From: Anticarsia gemmatalis
Lineage: Eukaryota; Arthropoda; Insecta; Lepidoptera; Erebidae
DNA: 64,000 nucleotides
Assembly (NCBI RefSeq): GCF_050436995.1
Contig: NC_134746.1
Span: 14,320,501 to 14,384,500, forward strand
Direction: 5' to 3'
Below, piece after piece: positions 32,999 through 44,757 of the stretch (within the stretch, counting starts at the first letter, position 1; the number at the start of each line of letters is the position of its first letter). The position numbers were made by a program, and so were the translations under genes. The notes beneath the pieces were generated by a model. The model made no database searches. It was not told where the DNA came from and saw only the letters and a program-made list of their open reading frames with translations.

Positions 32999-34660
32999 AG
33001 TGCTAATATATACCTGCAACGTTATCAAACGAAAAATAATCTCAATACAATGTTGGTCTGAAATATTGTTGCACATTGCTCGTTTGGTATTCCCTATTTG
33101 TCTTCTTCAGCTCTTCATTCAGAATGCAGGTGAAGTTGTTGAAAGATTGTCTTTGTAAATAAATGTAGCATGAGATTACTTGGCAGCTGAGTTATATGCA
33201 GTGGCGCTTTATCCATAACTTTGTGTTGTTGCCAAAATTATTGTGACTTTCTAGTTATTCCCACTGTATACTATGTTGGCACGATATCACGCTTATACTC
33301 TTAAAATGGCAGATAGAAGTGTCCTTCACATTTGTTGTTTGAGCCTGTTTAAACCCAGAAAGTAATTTTCATCTTATTTTGGACTGCCTTTTGGTCTTAT
33401 AAAAGCTTTCCTCCTTCAAGTTTATTGCCTGTTTTTGCTTAAAAAGTAACGTTAATTATTGCTTATTCTGGATACTCTTGCTTGTTGTTTAACCTAAGTG
33501 TTGTCTATATTTAGAATTTAGATAGACATTGAAAATTGTTGTACCTGTTATTTTATCTAAATACGTTTCCACTAACCTAATAATCTTATCTATTCCATCA
33601 GCTCCCGTTGATAACATTATCATGAGAACTACTTGTGCCCTGTAGGTATACATGTGTTGGTGATGTTAATCGGGAAATGGTCCCGGGCCATCGGGGCCAG
33701 TTATAATGAGGCTCGTCCGCAATCACGGCACCCGATTAATTATCTCTGAATATAGGTCAAAACCAGACTCGGTACTTTTGCTTGCAGTTATAGGGCTGAC
33801 TATATTCATAAATTTTGGAGAATCGGATTCAAATTCGTTTCGGATGCTAGAAGCTGCATAATCTGCAAAATCTGCTATACTAAATACTCCTATGTTGTGC
33901 TATTCGAGGATATATTTATAATACACGAGTACTGGCTCCCTAACTTTATGTGTACTGTATAATTAAATTATAAGACGTAAGTCAGGCGTTGTATTCCTGT
34001 TGACTTTGATTTGATTAAAAATATTTCCTCTTGTTTCGCAATATTTGTTAATCTGACTGTTTTTAACAAAAGGAGATAAGTTTTTCCTCCTAACATCAGA
34101 GAAACATTTCTCGCTAGTATTACGTCAACGGCCATCTGTTTAACTGCTGCAATAGTTATCCTCAACTGTAAAGCAATATTCGCAGAATCGATACCTTGTT
34201 GATCTAAGATCACCCTGACATGCTAAAAGGAGAAAAGTTTACTAGAATTGATTATACAATGTGACCTTGAATATAGCAGCAACTACTGCACTATATTTCT
34301 TGAATCTCGCCGGTTGCAGGCTGTAAGTTTTTTAATACGTTTATTAATATCACATTATAAAATACATACAAAATCGTTTTAGGATTTAAAAACATATAAG
34401 AATTTGTACAACTAGCAAGTGAACAAGTCTTAAGAACATACTAAGCTTAAAGCTCGGAACCATCGCAAACGGAACATACCCATTAATGACCTCGTTAAAT
34501 TCACAAGCGCAAACTGCATACGTGTATTTCCACCAAAATGCAGTGGTATCTGGGTTTAAAGCATGACTAGTCAACATTCTATCTAACTAAATAAACGACA
34601 AAAAAAATCTTCTGGCTGCTAGATCATGCAGTTCTCGGTTTTATTAAAGTAGTAAATGTA
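32999..34660. other. Intronic DNA, nothing recognised
   Basis: It includes a 9-bp inverted pair (TTAATCGGG at 33666, CCCGATTAA at 33731) around a CpG-rich core. This is too short to assign. The open frames at 33968-34213 and 34386-34577 (-) have no recognisable domain. Confidence 0.45.
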
Positions 34661-34664
34661 GCGG

Positions 34665-34812
34665 TTCCCATCGCGGCAGCCCTGCAGTGGAAGTGAGCAG
34701 TTATGGGCGAGGGGAGCGTGGAATGCGGAGGCGTCCGATCAGCCGTCTCCGCCGAACAATTGACGGAGCCAATCTGCCGCCCGCGCCGCACACTGCGATA
34801 GAGAACTGCTTC
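34665..34812. promoter_or_regulatory. GC-rich island
   Basis: A CpG-rich stretch with GGCGAGGGGAGCG and CCGCCCGCGCCGC in an otherwise AT-rich intron. No splice site pair or start-codon signal could be supported. It may be an intronic enhancer or alternative promoter. Open frames on both strands mirror the base composition. Confidence 0.25.
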
Positions 34813-37764
34813 GATTGCGAATTTATAATTAAACTTCACTGGCTATCGGATTTTGTATTAGTGGTTACTGGACCTCATAGAATAGGAAATGGAGTAGAAC
34901 AAAATGTGTAGGCTAGTATAAGTTGATAACCGCATATACAGGAGGAAAAGAGATTGTCATTTTGTCTAAATACAACAGAACCTGTTGCTTTCTTATCATC
35001 TAAGTAATAGATAGAGCCGATGATATTTAATGTTGAATAAGTGACTGCGTGGAGATTTCAAGTACCTATCTAAAAAGGTAAAATATAAATTTAGATATCT
35101 GAGTAGACAAAATAGATCGTTTATAACCTTCAAGTTATTAGTGTACAGACAGAAAAAAAACCGTCTCTATTTATTTTTATTCCGTCTTGAACGTTATACG
35201 CTAATTTAGTGTAAATAGTCAATTAAGTTTTATTATCCAGACGTATATTTAGCACGGCCGTGTGGAATTTGTCACGCCACAGATAAGAGACATGGCGCAC
35301 GAGTTGAATGACTCGAACTTTTCATCTCCTTCGACGCATGAGCATGACACCGACTTACGAAAATATTTGCACTCGAACATGTTTCATTCATGTTAGATTA
35401 TATATATAAAACAACTATTTTTATCAGTGCTCGCCGTTTTTATATACTGTCATAATCTGGTCGTCAAAAGTGTTGACGATGTAGTTTTTCTTTTCGCGTT
35501 TTCACGACGGTTGATAGCAATTTATAAAGTGTTTATTTTATGTTTTTTAAGTATTAACTCTATATTCCTGCCACATCACTTTATTTTAAAACGTACATAA
35601 CTATCTTTACAGTAGGTCTTCAGTTTAATTTATTTTCTTAAACAATTTCACCTCTTTATATTTTTGGGAGGAGACTAGTATTTTCTCGTAGCTATGGGGC
35701 AGTAATTCTAATGATTAAGCAAGCTGGGTAAGCCATTAACAGACTGATACAATTAATCCTAATTATTCATTCATAACCGCTCAACTGATTAAAATTCACG
35801 ATTGTCTGAAAGCGACAACTATTACAAGCTGAATAAATTAATTACAGTTGCATCTTGTACAATTCTAGACGTTAAGTCGTCGTTTAGAAACTAGTTGCGA
35901 TTCATTGTTCGTGACAGATGTTAGAAACTTGGTAGTTCTTGGAACTTTGGGCTGCGTTCACATCGCCTTCGGTGACTGCTGGGGCACCTTGGAACTTCCA
36001 CTGCAGACCTTGGAATGTTTGGCGATAGTTGTACTGGTATAACTGATCTCGGAGATAGGTAGGATTACGGCACTTTTAATCGTGCAAAATATATACCAAT
36101 CTATTAGATCTGATCCCTTATTTAGTCCTTAATTGGTATAGACTATTTCCTTACTCTATTAGAACGAAGTCTGTGTATTCAATATGTAGAGATTTTTGTA
36201 CTTTTCAGTATGAAGTGAAATGGTGGAGTACAGGTGAAACAAACAACTCTTTTTTTGTTTCTACCTCGTTCCGTTGCACGCAGTTAAAACTTTTCCAATG
36301 CACCAATTAATAGTTCGAACAATGCTTATGTAAACGTTCTCTTATACGAATTATTAGTGCGAAATTCACGTAATAATAGAGCATGTATATTTATAAGGTA
36401 GAACAATGGCCCGCTATTGTTTACACACGATGCGTCCGCGCAGACGTTTGCTTTTCATTATGATCTTTTGTTCGTTCATTTATCGGTTATTCTGTTTTGT
36501 GACATGTTTGCCGTGATCGCTTACTTTACAGGCGTTTTCAGTATGTGATTTCGAGGTCGTATTTATACGGAAGTTTTTTTGAGCTTGTGATACCAAGATA
36601 TGTTAGTAATGAAGTCTTTTAGTTGAAGTAATTGAAGCTATTTATGGGTGATCATTATATTTGTATCTGTATACGACCAGTTAAATAAAACACCTTTATT
36701 GATGTGTCTATAGCTGCTTAAGATTGTTTGTGTTCCTTTCTTACCTTTTTAATTCAGTGTGTATGTGTCGTGTGCCAGTTCAGCCGGCGCCATTTTGTCT
36801 GCGAATTTCGAGCGTATGTTAAACGAAAGCCGCGATGTTTACTTTCATTAAACTTTGACGGCTTGTTGGAATAAACAATTCGCATTTTGCATACGCTTAT
36901 AACGATGTTGATTGTATGTCAAAACGGTTATAGGCTTCCTTTACCAAAAAGGTTTGGTTATCACACTAATATTTGTTAACAAAATCACTTTTGCTTTCAC
37001 GATAAATACTTTGAGCCGATGATTTAGTATTTGCCGTACGTAATACATTTTTTAAACAGATATTTTGCTTTATAAGTTTGTGTATCGAAGATCTTTGCAG
37101 TCTACTTTATGTTTAACTAATAGACTGTTTGTTTTTCTAAATTATGCGATTGTATCGGTCGTTACTCAACTCAAGTTCATTGCGGAACAGTAACGCAGGC
37201 GCCATTGTAACTATCTACAAAAAATCTTTGATCTCATTGAAGCCCGCGGCCTCTATAAATCACACAGTTTACCTTGACTCATTAAACGGCTATAAAACAT
37301 AATTATTTATCTACTGTTCCATAAATCCACTTTATCACTTTTGTGCTCCACATTCATATAAATGAGGGGTCCATACTGACCGTTGCGCCAACTAACTAGC
37401 GAGTGAAATGCGAAAATACTCTTGAAGAGTATGTAGGTACTTTGTTTCGTGAACTTTAATTACGGTTGGAATGAGGAGTCAGCGCTCCCCGAAGAGGTGC
37501 TTATGGTCAGGCGTTCTCAAGGGTAAATGAATAAACAAGCCATTTTTGTTGTAGCCGGTCGACAGAAGAGTATTTAAGATTGTTGATAATATATAGACAT
37601 TAGTTTTTGATTTAAATGTTGCCAGAACAACTTTGAAACTTATTTAAGTCAATCGTTTTTATTGGTAATACAGTTTTAGCCGCATTCTCTTAAGTCTGTG
37701 TCTCAATACATTGAAGGATAAATAGCGAAAGTTATAGCCGATCATTAAACAAAAGATTCTATAA
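34813..37764. other. Intronic DNA, mostly unremarkable
   Basis: It includes a very diverged SINE-like tail near 35660-35700 (GGGAGGAGACTAG, TGGGGCAGTAATT). The rest is AT-rich with no coding or repeat evidence. Confidence 0.4.
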
Positions 37765-37968
37765 TTAGTTGCATCGTATTAGCATCTCGCGTGCTGTGCT
37801 AAGAATAGCGGCGATAGTTGGAGCGACAATGAGGGGGTGCTCCTCTTGGCAAGTTGGCCAAGGCGATGGTGCCCGCATTGCACCAGCGGCCAAGGTCGGA
37901 CCATGGCTGAACGCCAGCCACGCAACCAACGTAATGTCTTCGTCATATAACTTGGACAATACATGCAA
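37765..37968 (-). other. GC-balanced patch with coding-like composition, unrecognised
   Basis: About 200 bp of higher GC content is open in several frames, including 67 codons on the minus strand starting at 37968 with ITLVAWLAFSHGPTLAAGAM within it. I recognise no family. There are no convincing splice sites at either edge on either strand (a weak TTTTTATAG acceptor-like run exists on the minus strand). It may be a fragment of a decayed transposon ORF or a processed copy of a gene. Confidence 0.2.
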
Positions 37969-38453
37969 GAGATTTCTATGTACGACCTATAAAAAGCTTT
38001 GTTGATACTGTTTACATAGTACCTAGTGCTAATCTTTGAAGATGATTTTATATGGTAGAGTTAAACCCCAACGGACTGAGGCATTGATATTTTGTGACTT
38101 ACAAAACCATATCCCGGCAAGTCTGTAGCTTGTATAGTATATGTGGCTTGCATAATTCAAAACTTGAAAGAAAAAATACTTATTCACTATTAACGTCCAA
38201 CTCTCATGTGACGTTTTCACTTACGACGGCGTTACATTAATTATCTAGTGCACAATCGCATTTATATCTATATTAAACTGATCTCCACGTCACGCGACGG
38301 TGTAGACATCAGCGATATGAACGTAATCTCCGTATTTAAACACACAAACTATCAATTACTTGCTCTTGAAACTTTTCTCCACCAGTGGCCGCTTATTACA
38401 CCGCTTGAACCAGATGCAACATTGTGCAACTGTAGTGAAATCTCCAATCATTA

Positions 38454-38695
38454 TCTATACTAATATTATAAAGCTAAAGAGTTTGTTTGAACGCGCTAAT
38501 CTCAGGAACTACTGGTGCGAATTGAACAATTATTTTACTGTTGGATAGCCTATTTATTGAGGAAGGCTATAGGCTATATATCATTACGCTACGACCAATA
38601 GAAGCAGAGTACCAGTGAAAAATGTTACCAAAACGGGGAAAATTTTGACATATTCTTTCTTATGTGACGCAAGCGAAGTTGCGCGGGTCAGCTAG
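38454..38695 (+). mobile_element. Helitron-like element, 242 bp
   Basis: It begins TCTATACTAATATTATAAAG, has GCTAAAGAGTTTGTTTGAAC in its 5' part, and ends GCGCGGGTCAGCTAG. It is preceded by A and followed by T. It shares both ends with the copies at 53813-54401 and 62273-62500, and the 3' end with 30456-30975. No coding capacity. Confidence 0.8.
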
Positions 38696-38979
38696 TCTCT
38701 AAATAAGGTGGACTGATTACGTCGGATTCTTTTAGATGTCGTAGAACAAATACGTTATTGCACTCACTGGGTAATGGTCAGCAAGGTTGAGCAATTTACG
38801 AACGGTAACTAGTAACTAGTCGAAAAAAAGAAGAAAATCAGCTTATTGTTTAATCTCTTGGGTAAAGTCTTTGTGCTTTTGATTATAAGACTATTGCTTA
38901 TCTTCAACATCAGTTGTTATGAAACGTCTATGGAGTAATAAGAGTAATTAAAGCACATTTTTTTTTATATATTTTTAAG
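38696..38979. other. Intronic DNA, nothing recognised
   Basis: Short AT-rich linker. Confidence 0.5.
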
Positions 38980-39147
38980 TGACTCCTTCCTTGCCGCAGT
39001 GGTGAAGGTTGCCACGTCATTACCATTGCGTCGCTCGGGAGGGTTTGATTCCCACACGGAATAATTATTTGAGCGATCTAAAAACAGTTGTTTCAGGTCT
39101 GGTTGTACTTTGTGTCCGTAAGTGTGAGAGTTGTCCTTAAAAAAATA
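38980..39147 (+). repeat. tRNA-derived SINE (family S1), internally deleted
   Basis: The head reads GCCGCAGTGGTGAAGGTTGC and GGTTTGATTCCCACACGG. The body is shortened: GGTCTGGTTGTACTTTGTGT is followed almost at once by the GTTGTCCTTAAAAAAA tail, so the block containing ACACAAGAG is missing. It is a diverged, presumably old copy. Confidence 0.75.
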
Positions 39148-40689
39148 TGTTAACAGCCCTTTCTTTTGATAAAATGTCACAACGTCATGTAGTTATAACT
39201 TTAAGTCTCAAGAAGAAAAGTTGCAGTTATTGCCAGAAACCAGAGATAATTTCCCTCACTTGGCAAGCTCGAGCTACGGAACATGAATTTTTAATTCCTA
39301 ATTGCAGAACCTAGTGCAAGTAAATTATGTAGTCGCAAACAAAAAGGTTGAGACCCGCAGTGTTACATAACTCTGCTTTCCTACTTTGCTTGTGACCTTT
39401 CCTACGATCATGTGAATTGTTCCGTCATGTGATATTCATCTACGACGCTGTGTCAATGGGTGAAGTCTGGTGTGAACGAGGGTCAGAGGTCTGTCTGCAG
39501 TCTCGCATTGTCACGTGCTATCATTAATCATGAATCTGTGTTTGTTGGTATAGCAACTGGCATTTATATGCCACTGTTTTTTGTTTGTACGATGATGGTT
39601 TTTTGTATTCCGATGCCATTTTCGTTTCATATCGCATATTTTTCTTGTTTCTGTTCTTGTTATATTAGTTGAGCCTGGGTTTTAAGTTATCTTTATGCTT
39701 AATGCATCGAAATTGGGTCATTTATGTGGCCGAAAACGCGCAACAAACAGACAGTCAGACAGACAAAATCGCATTTACAAAATTATTATGTACTTATTAG
39801 GAGAAGTGTGTAGTTATGTATTGCGAATAACTTTCAGATTAAATGAACAAGCTTGATGATATAAACAAATAGTGTAACGCGTATATAATTGGACGTAAAT
39901 TACTAGTTGTAATATTCGTAATAATAAACCAGCAGTTATGTAATACACGTGTGTTTTTGTTCGCAGGTAATGAGCGTGTCTTTGATGAAAGTACGTAATG
40001 TATAGAAATAACATATTGTTGGAGAAAAACCTCGCTCATCTTTGAAAGGTAATTTTAATACCCGCCGTATTCTCATATACCCTTGCTTATTGTTATCTTG
40101 ATTAAGTTTTATACCTTTTCAATAGAATAGAAGATGATGATTCTTTTTTCTTCAGTTATGTATTATAAAAAAAAGATTTTATTATAACATTAGGCCTGAT
40201 TATATGTGAAAGGTATAGGTAAATTTCGCAGTTTATATTGTTGGTCATACGCAACACGAGACAAACATATTGTACCCTATAGCTTTGTCAGACTAGGGTA
40301 TCAAACTCAAGACCCCGTAAACTGCTGTTCCGTTTATTACCGGGCCCCTGAGGCAGTTAAGTTAAAAAATATTTTTCATAATAAAAAAAAAGTGAATACA
40401 AATCAGTGATATTTTACGAGAGTTAAGTAAAGTGCATTTAAGTGACAGGTAAAACTGTGTAATTATGATATGTTCGGTGTAATGCAACATGGCGGATGAA
40501 AGTCTGTGTCGTGTGGACTGCTGGCTATACCTACAGCCTCCGTGCTTTCCCTGCACTTGATGCTCCAACATTATTGCACTAAGTGATATCATTTCACTAC
40601 ACAATTATGTTTCTTAGTGGATAGAAAGTAGGGGACTGTATGTTAGATAGTTAGTTCAATTCTGGTCCCGTGGGGCAAATTTATAGATT
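39148..40689. other. Intronic DNA, nothing recognised
   Basis: At about 39735-39790, ACAGACAGTCAGACAGACAAAA followed by CGCATTTA looks like the 5' end of a decayed minus-strand Helitron-like copy, but the similarity is short. Open frames at 39460-39672 and 39814-40604 are not recognisable. Confidence 0.4.
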
Positions 40690-40694
40690 TTCCT

Positions 40695-40895
40695 ACTGAT
40701 TTTATAAATGCGAAAGGTTGTGATGATGGATGTAGGTATGTTTGTTACTCTTTCACTAAAAAACTAAAGGACCGGTTTTAATGCAATTTGGTATAGTGAT
40801 ATTTGATACAGCTTATAATCTAGATTAATGCAGGATACTTTCTCTCCCGGAATTTTTTTTCAAGGGGGCGAAGTCGCGAGCATATGCTGGTGTTA
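40695..40895 (+). mobile_element. Degenerate Helitron-like copy
   Basis: The 5' part TTTTATAAATGCGAAAGG, the middle TTGTTACTCTTTCACT and AATTTGGTATAGTGATA, and the 3' part GGGGGCGAAGTCGCGAGC parallel the element class at 30456 and 61680. The terminal TC and CTAG are not preserved, so the boundaries are approximate. Confidence 0.5.
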
Positions 40896-42320
40896 CTATA
40901 TTATTATTTGAAAAGTTCTTGTACCTATAAAAAGTAATTTAGAGTACACTGTAAACAAGTTATTAATGAATACCTTTCTAGACTATTTTTTGTAGAAAAT
41001 AGACAGTAAATAAGAACCTACAAAAGCTTCCTTTCAAGCCTTTGAAAGTTTATTTATAAACTGATCAGACAATAATGAGATCCCTAGAATTCTAGAATTA
41101 GGTATTGCTGAAAAATTATTCTGAAATGATTACGTGGGAAGGTTAAGTAGGTGTTTTGTAAAAGGTCCTCAAGTTTAAAATAGTGTAATGACTGAGGAAT
41201 ATCTTCAAATAATTTCGAGAAAAGAGCTTTCGTTGTACAATATTTATAAGAGCGGTAAGAAAATTCATATTTATCGCTTCAAATCTAGTCCAAATCTATA
41301 GACAATTATGTAGTTAAGTATTATTAAATTCCAAAAATCGTTCAAAATGAAGCCTAGTTTCAACACTTTGTATTTAGACAGTGGTTTTCTTACATTATTT
41401 AAAAGATAAAGATATACGAAGTGTCAAAAAGAAAATCGTGAGAAAATAAAGTCTGAGAAACTCCTTCATAGACTTAATATCCAATACATACCAGAAGCAT
41501 ACAAAAAAATCCTAACCTCATTTATAAAACTAGGCGCAATATATCCAGATGTATAGTCGGTATAACAAGTCAATCAGCTGTGATACAAACGTGTGTTAAC
41601 TAACAACAGTAACTAGTAGATAGTAGTTAGCTGGTGGTAGACGGATCGAGGCGGCCGGGGTAATTGCCGTTACCGCTGCGCTAGATACGATCCGATGTGT
41701 AGAAAATGAAAATATTTGTATTGGTACTATCAATACTGGTTTATTTATTTAAAAAGTAGCTTATAATGCAGTACATGTTAAAGTCATCAAACGTTTTTAA
41801 TGATGTATTAGGGCGTTGTTATTCCTTAATTCTAATATTTGACGGTCTTCTCATGTGCATAGGATAATTCTTGAGTTCTAGAAGGCTTTACTTATATCTG
41901 CCTTTTACTGCTCTTTCAGCTCCTTTCTATGTCTTGCCATTAGTCTTCCTATGGTCTTGTTGATGAAAGTAAAATCTTGCTTTCTTTTAGAATAAGGGCA
42001 AATTCAAGTCTTCACAAACTGATCCTAATAATAGTGATCAGGCAGTGGTTTTTAGGTTCTGTCATTGCAATGCATTTAATGCATAAGTATCTTGTTTAGT
42101 TACAAGATCTATGTCAGTCTATAAATAATTAATCTATGTGTTAATAAATTTGAAAAAATCTTGTTTGTTCAGTGATGTCGTGTCGTGTCCATCACAATCT
42201 TGTCTTGTCAGCTGACAGCAAGTCTTTAAATCAATTTAACAAATTGAAATCACAAAAAGGATATTCTAGAAACGCGAGAGTGTAACAAAAGCAGTGTAGT
42301 GTCAATTAATATGGTGGTAA
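40896..42320. other. Intronic DNA, nothing recognised
   Basis: AT-rich with no repeat family identified. A small CpG patch lies at about 41640-41690. Confidence 0.5.
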
Positions 42321-42324
42321 TTGA

Positions 42325-42435
42325 CCTGATTCGTTTTCCCGTCGCGTCGCCTCGCGTAGACTCGCGGCTGTAATCGGAGCTCGTTGATCGGCGCCGGCGC
42401 CGCGGCCTCTCGCGCCATTTCACTGACAGCTTCTA
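42325..42435. promoter_or_regulatory. GC-rich island
   Basis: CpG-rich stretch (GTCGCGTCGCCTCGCGTAG, GGCGCCGGCGCCGCGGCC). GGCGCCGGCGCC is a perfect 12-bp palindrome. No transcript evidence can be read from the sequence. It may be an enhancer or alternative promoter. Confidence 0.25.
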
Positions 42436-42839
42436 GAATGTTGACCTGATGTTACTAGAACCTTAGCCTGTTAGATATTTACGATGTTCTTCAATTGTAT
42501 TATTTAAGTCTCAAGTTTATGGTGTGTTATATAACTTATTATCGCGTTCAACAGTTATACATACATAGTAGGTAGTAGTTATTCATTTTATACATGGATT
42601 TACTAGTAGACTGTCCATGTGTCGTGATTGCCAACTACATTGTCAAATGTTACCAATGTCGACCTATTATGCTCTTTCGTTGAAATTCTGACAAAATCTA
42701 ATGAATAAATCAACTAATTGATTTCCTACCAGTACACGGAAACACTCAAGAAGAACACGTAACACAATAAAAACCATTTATTCTCATCAAACGCAACATA
42801 ACCTAATATTTACACGGCAATATATTTAACTAATATAAT

Positions 42840-42975
42840 AAGTGTGTCGGTGCGGCCGTCCGTCCGTCGTCACAGTGCGCGCGCGCACTCATTAGCGCTT
42901 ATTAATTGATCATTAAGCGTTAAGTAACTGCGCTACACTCTCCTCGAGGAAAGTGAAATTTTCCCTCCCCTCCTC
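42840..42975. promoter_or_regulatory. CpG-rich patch plus homopyrimidine tract
   Basis: GTGCGGCCGTCCGTCCGTCG and TGCGCGCGCGCAC (42876-42888) are followed by AT-rich spacer and then a C/T-rich run at about 42960-42994 (TCCCTCCCCTCCTCTCCCCC). The alternating GC stretch could adopt Z-DNA and the pyrimidine run could form a triplex. The function is unknown. Confidence 0.25.
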
Positions 42976-43189
42976 TCCCCCCTCCGCCTTTCCTTCACAG
43001 GTGAACGTAGAGGCTCCGTTTTTGGTAATATTTTGAGCGAAATTATCGCTTTTAGATTAAAAATGCGCCTCGTGATGTAAGATCGTATTATTTACGCGGA
43101 GTCCATGCGAAAGGTGGTTGTAGAACCTGTTTTAGGAACAGGTATATGTTTAGTAACTGTAGTAGTCTAGTATACACTGCAATAATAAA

Positions 43190-44179
43190 TCTTCACTACA
43201 TAGTATAAAACAAAGTCGCCCATTTTGTCTGTAGTCCCTTCGTATGCATAAAACTTTAAAACTACGCAACGGATTTTGATGCGGTTTTCACTAATAGAAA
43301 GAGTATTTTCTCCGACAGGTTTTTATATATAATTGAAATACATTGAAACTATATTAGCTGAGTTATAGCGATTTATGTCCAAGAAGTCAGAAAAAAAATC
43401 TAATTGAAGATTGCATTTGTGCGTGCGCCGCTTATACCGTTGGATACAAGTAAGAACAATGTATAGCAAAAACATTGGTCTTTATTAGTTCTACAAAAAA
43501 GTCCGCGATGACATATATCCAGCTTTTTTATTTAAGTCACAAAAACTACTTTTCTGTATTAAAAAAACATTTAATTCGTTGGGTGATGTTTAACTGGTGA
43601 TATAACCAATAATACATATATCCTTATCAAAATAAGTAAGTTCATCATCACGAGCATTTAATTTAGATTATTTTTGCAGTTTACAGTGTGTTATTTAGAC
43701 ATATAGTTTAGGAGATATCACGATATTAGTATTGCGGCACGGTACGGGCCGGCCGCGGCGGCGGGGGCAGTAAAAGTAATAAAATGTAGAATGTAAATAA
43801 TTTAAAAAGTAAACAAGAAAATAATAGTTAGATGTATATAACAAAAGTAGGTAAGTACATAAAAAAAAAAACAAAAAATATAAAAAAACGGTACATAAAA
43901 AATAAATAATATTAAAAAGTAGGTACTACGACTTTGATCTATACATATAAGACAAAAAAAAATCTGTACATTACTTAAATATTTTTTCCAAAAACTGATA
44001 GGGGGGGCGATCAAAGAAGAGTCACAGAAACCAAAAAAAATTTTAATATTTTAAACGCGGTTAAGGGAAAGAGAAGTTATTGTGAATTGAAAATTAGTAT
44101 CCAATACATGTGTTGGTGCGTTGACTGTATTTGTCGAAGTAGCGGGATACACGCAAACGAAGTTGCGCGGGTCAGCTAG
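43190..44179 (+). mobile_element. Helitron-like element, about 990 bp
   Basis: It begins TCTTCACTACATAGTATAAA, with the familiar ACTACGCAACGGATTTTGAT nearby, and ends AAACGAAGTTGCGCGGGTCAG then CTAG. It is preceded by A and followed by T. A GC-rich interior patch (GGGCCGGCCGCGGCGGCGGG at about 43746-43765) and A-rich runs (43860-44040) fill the middle. There is no Rep/helicase ORF. The minus-strand frame at 43802-44014 is a Phe/Ile-rich artefact of A-rich DNA. It may be two fused copies, since its 5' end matches the 22.5-kb type and its 3' end the 38.5-kb type. Confidence 0.65.
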
Positions 44180-44640
44180 TAAAGTATAAAAACTTGAACT
44201 ATTTCATAATTTATTATAGATTAAAAAACTTAAAACACAGCTACTTTGCTTTTTTTCATAAGTTAGCTCGTGCGTTGAGCAATAATTGAATAGATTGTCA
44301 CGGCTTTTTCTATTAATGCGCCTTTTTTACCAATAAATATATGAAATGTCTTCATAAACCACACAATTACTCAGCAATTACATAAGAACATTAATCAATA
44401 CGATGATATATTTGCACGGCTGTTTCCCCGTCATCGATGTAGGAAGTGTTAGCACTGGCTAGTAATACAAGTACCAGTAATAAATATCCACATGCGGTTA
44501 TACGTAGCGTCGCTTATCCGTGCACACGTGGGCTTCCTGCTTCCGTAGAACAAGATGTATAGCCGACTGATTGATAGCGAGACTGATCAAGTGAAGATGG
44601 AAGGAATCTGCCCCCTATTATATGGGACTAACATTGTAAA
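44180..44640. other. Intronic DNA, possible SINE tail
   Basis: Near 44608-44630, CCCCTATTATATGGGACTAA matches the 3' motif of the 12.1-kb SINE. Its head is not recognisable here. Near 44551-44565, ACAAGATGTATAG matches the LINE family B word. Both are short. Confidence 0.4.
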
Positions 44641-44649
44641 TGTATCTTT

Positions 44650-44757
44650 ATAAGTATATTTATCAGTTATTTGGTTACCATATTACAAGCTCTGCTAACT
44701 GCTTAGTTTGAAATCAGATGACCGTTTGTGAGTTGTCCAATGATATTTATTTATTTA
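44650..44757 (-). repeat. Dispersed repeat family C, minus copy
   Basis: This is the reverse complement of 50147-50262. Shared words read on the minus strand are AATAAATATCATTGGA, CAACTCACA, CGGTCAT, AAACTAAGCAG, GCAGAGCTTGTA and TATGGTAACCAAATAACTGA. It is probably a LINE or SINE 3' region. A fragment is also present at 27723-27750. Confidence 0.7.

Noticed and set aside
33666..33739. Short inverted pair TTAATCGGG/CCCGATTAA as a MITE
   Set aside because: Only 9 bp match, with no flanking duplication and no second copy seen.
39735..39790. Minus-strand Helitron-like 5' end with GACA repeats
   Set aside because: Only about 40 bp resemble the element class and no 3' end follows, so it was left as a note.
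43802..44014. Phe/Ile-rich 70-codon minus frame that looks like a membrane protein
   Set aside because: It lies entirely in A-rich sequence inside the Helitron-like element. The apparent membrane segments come from poly-A tracts.
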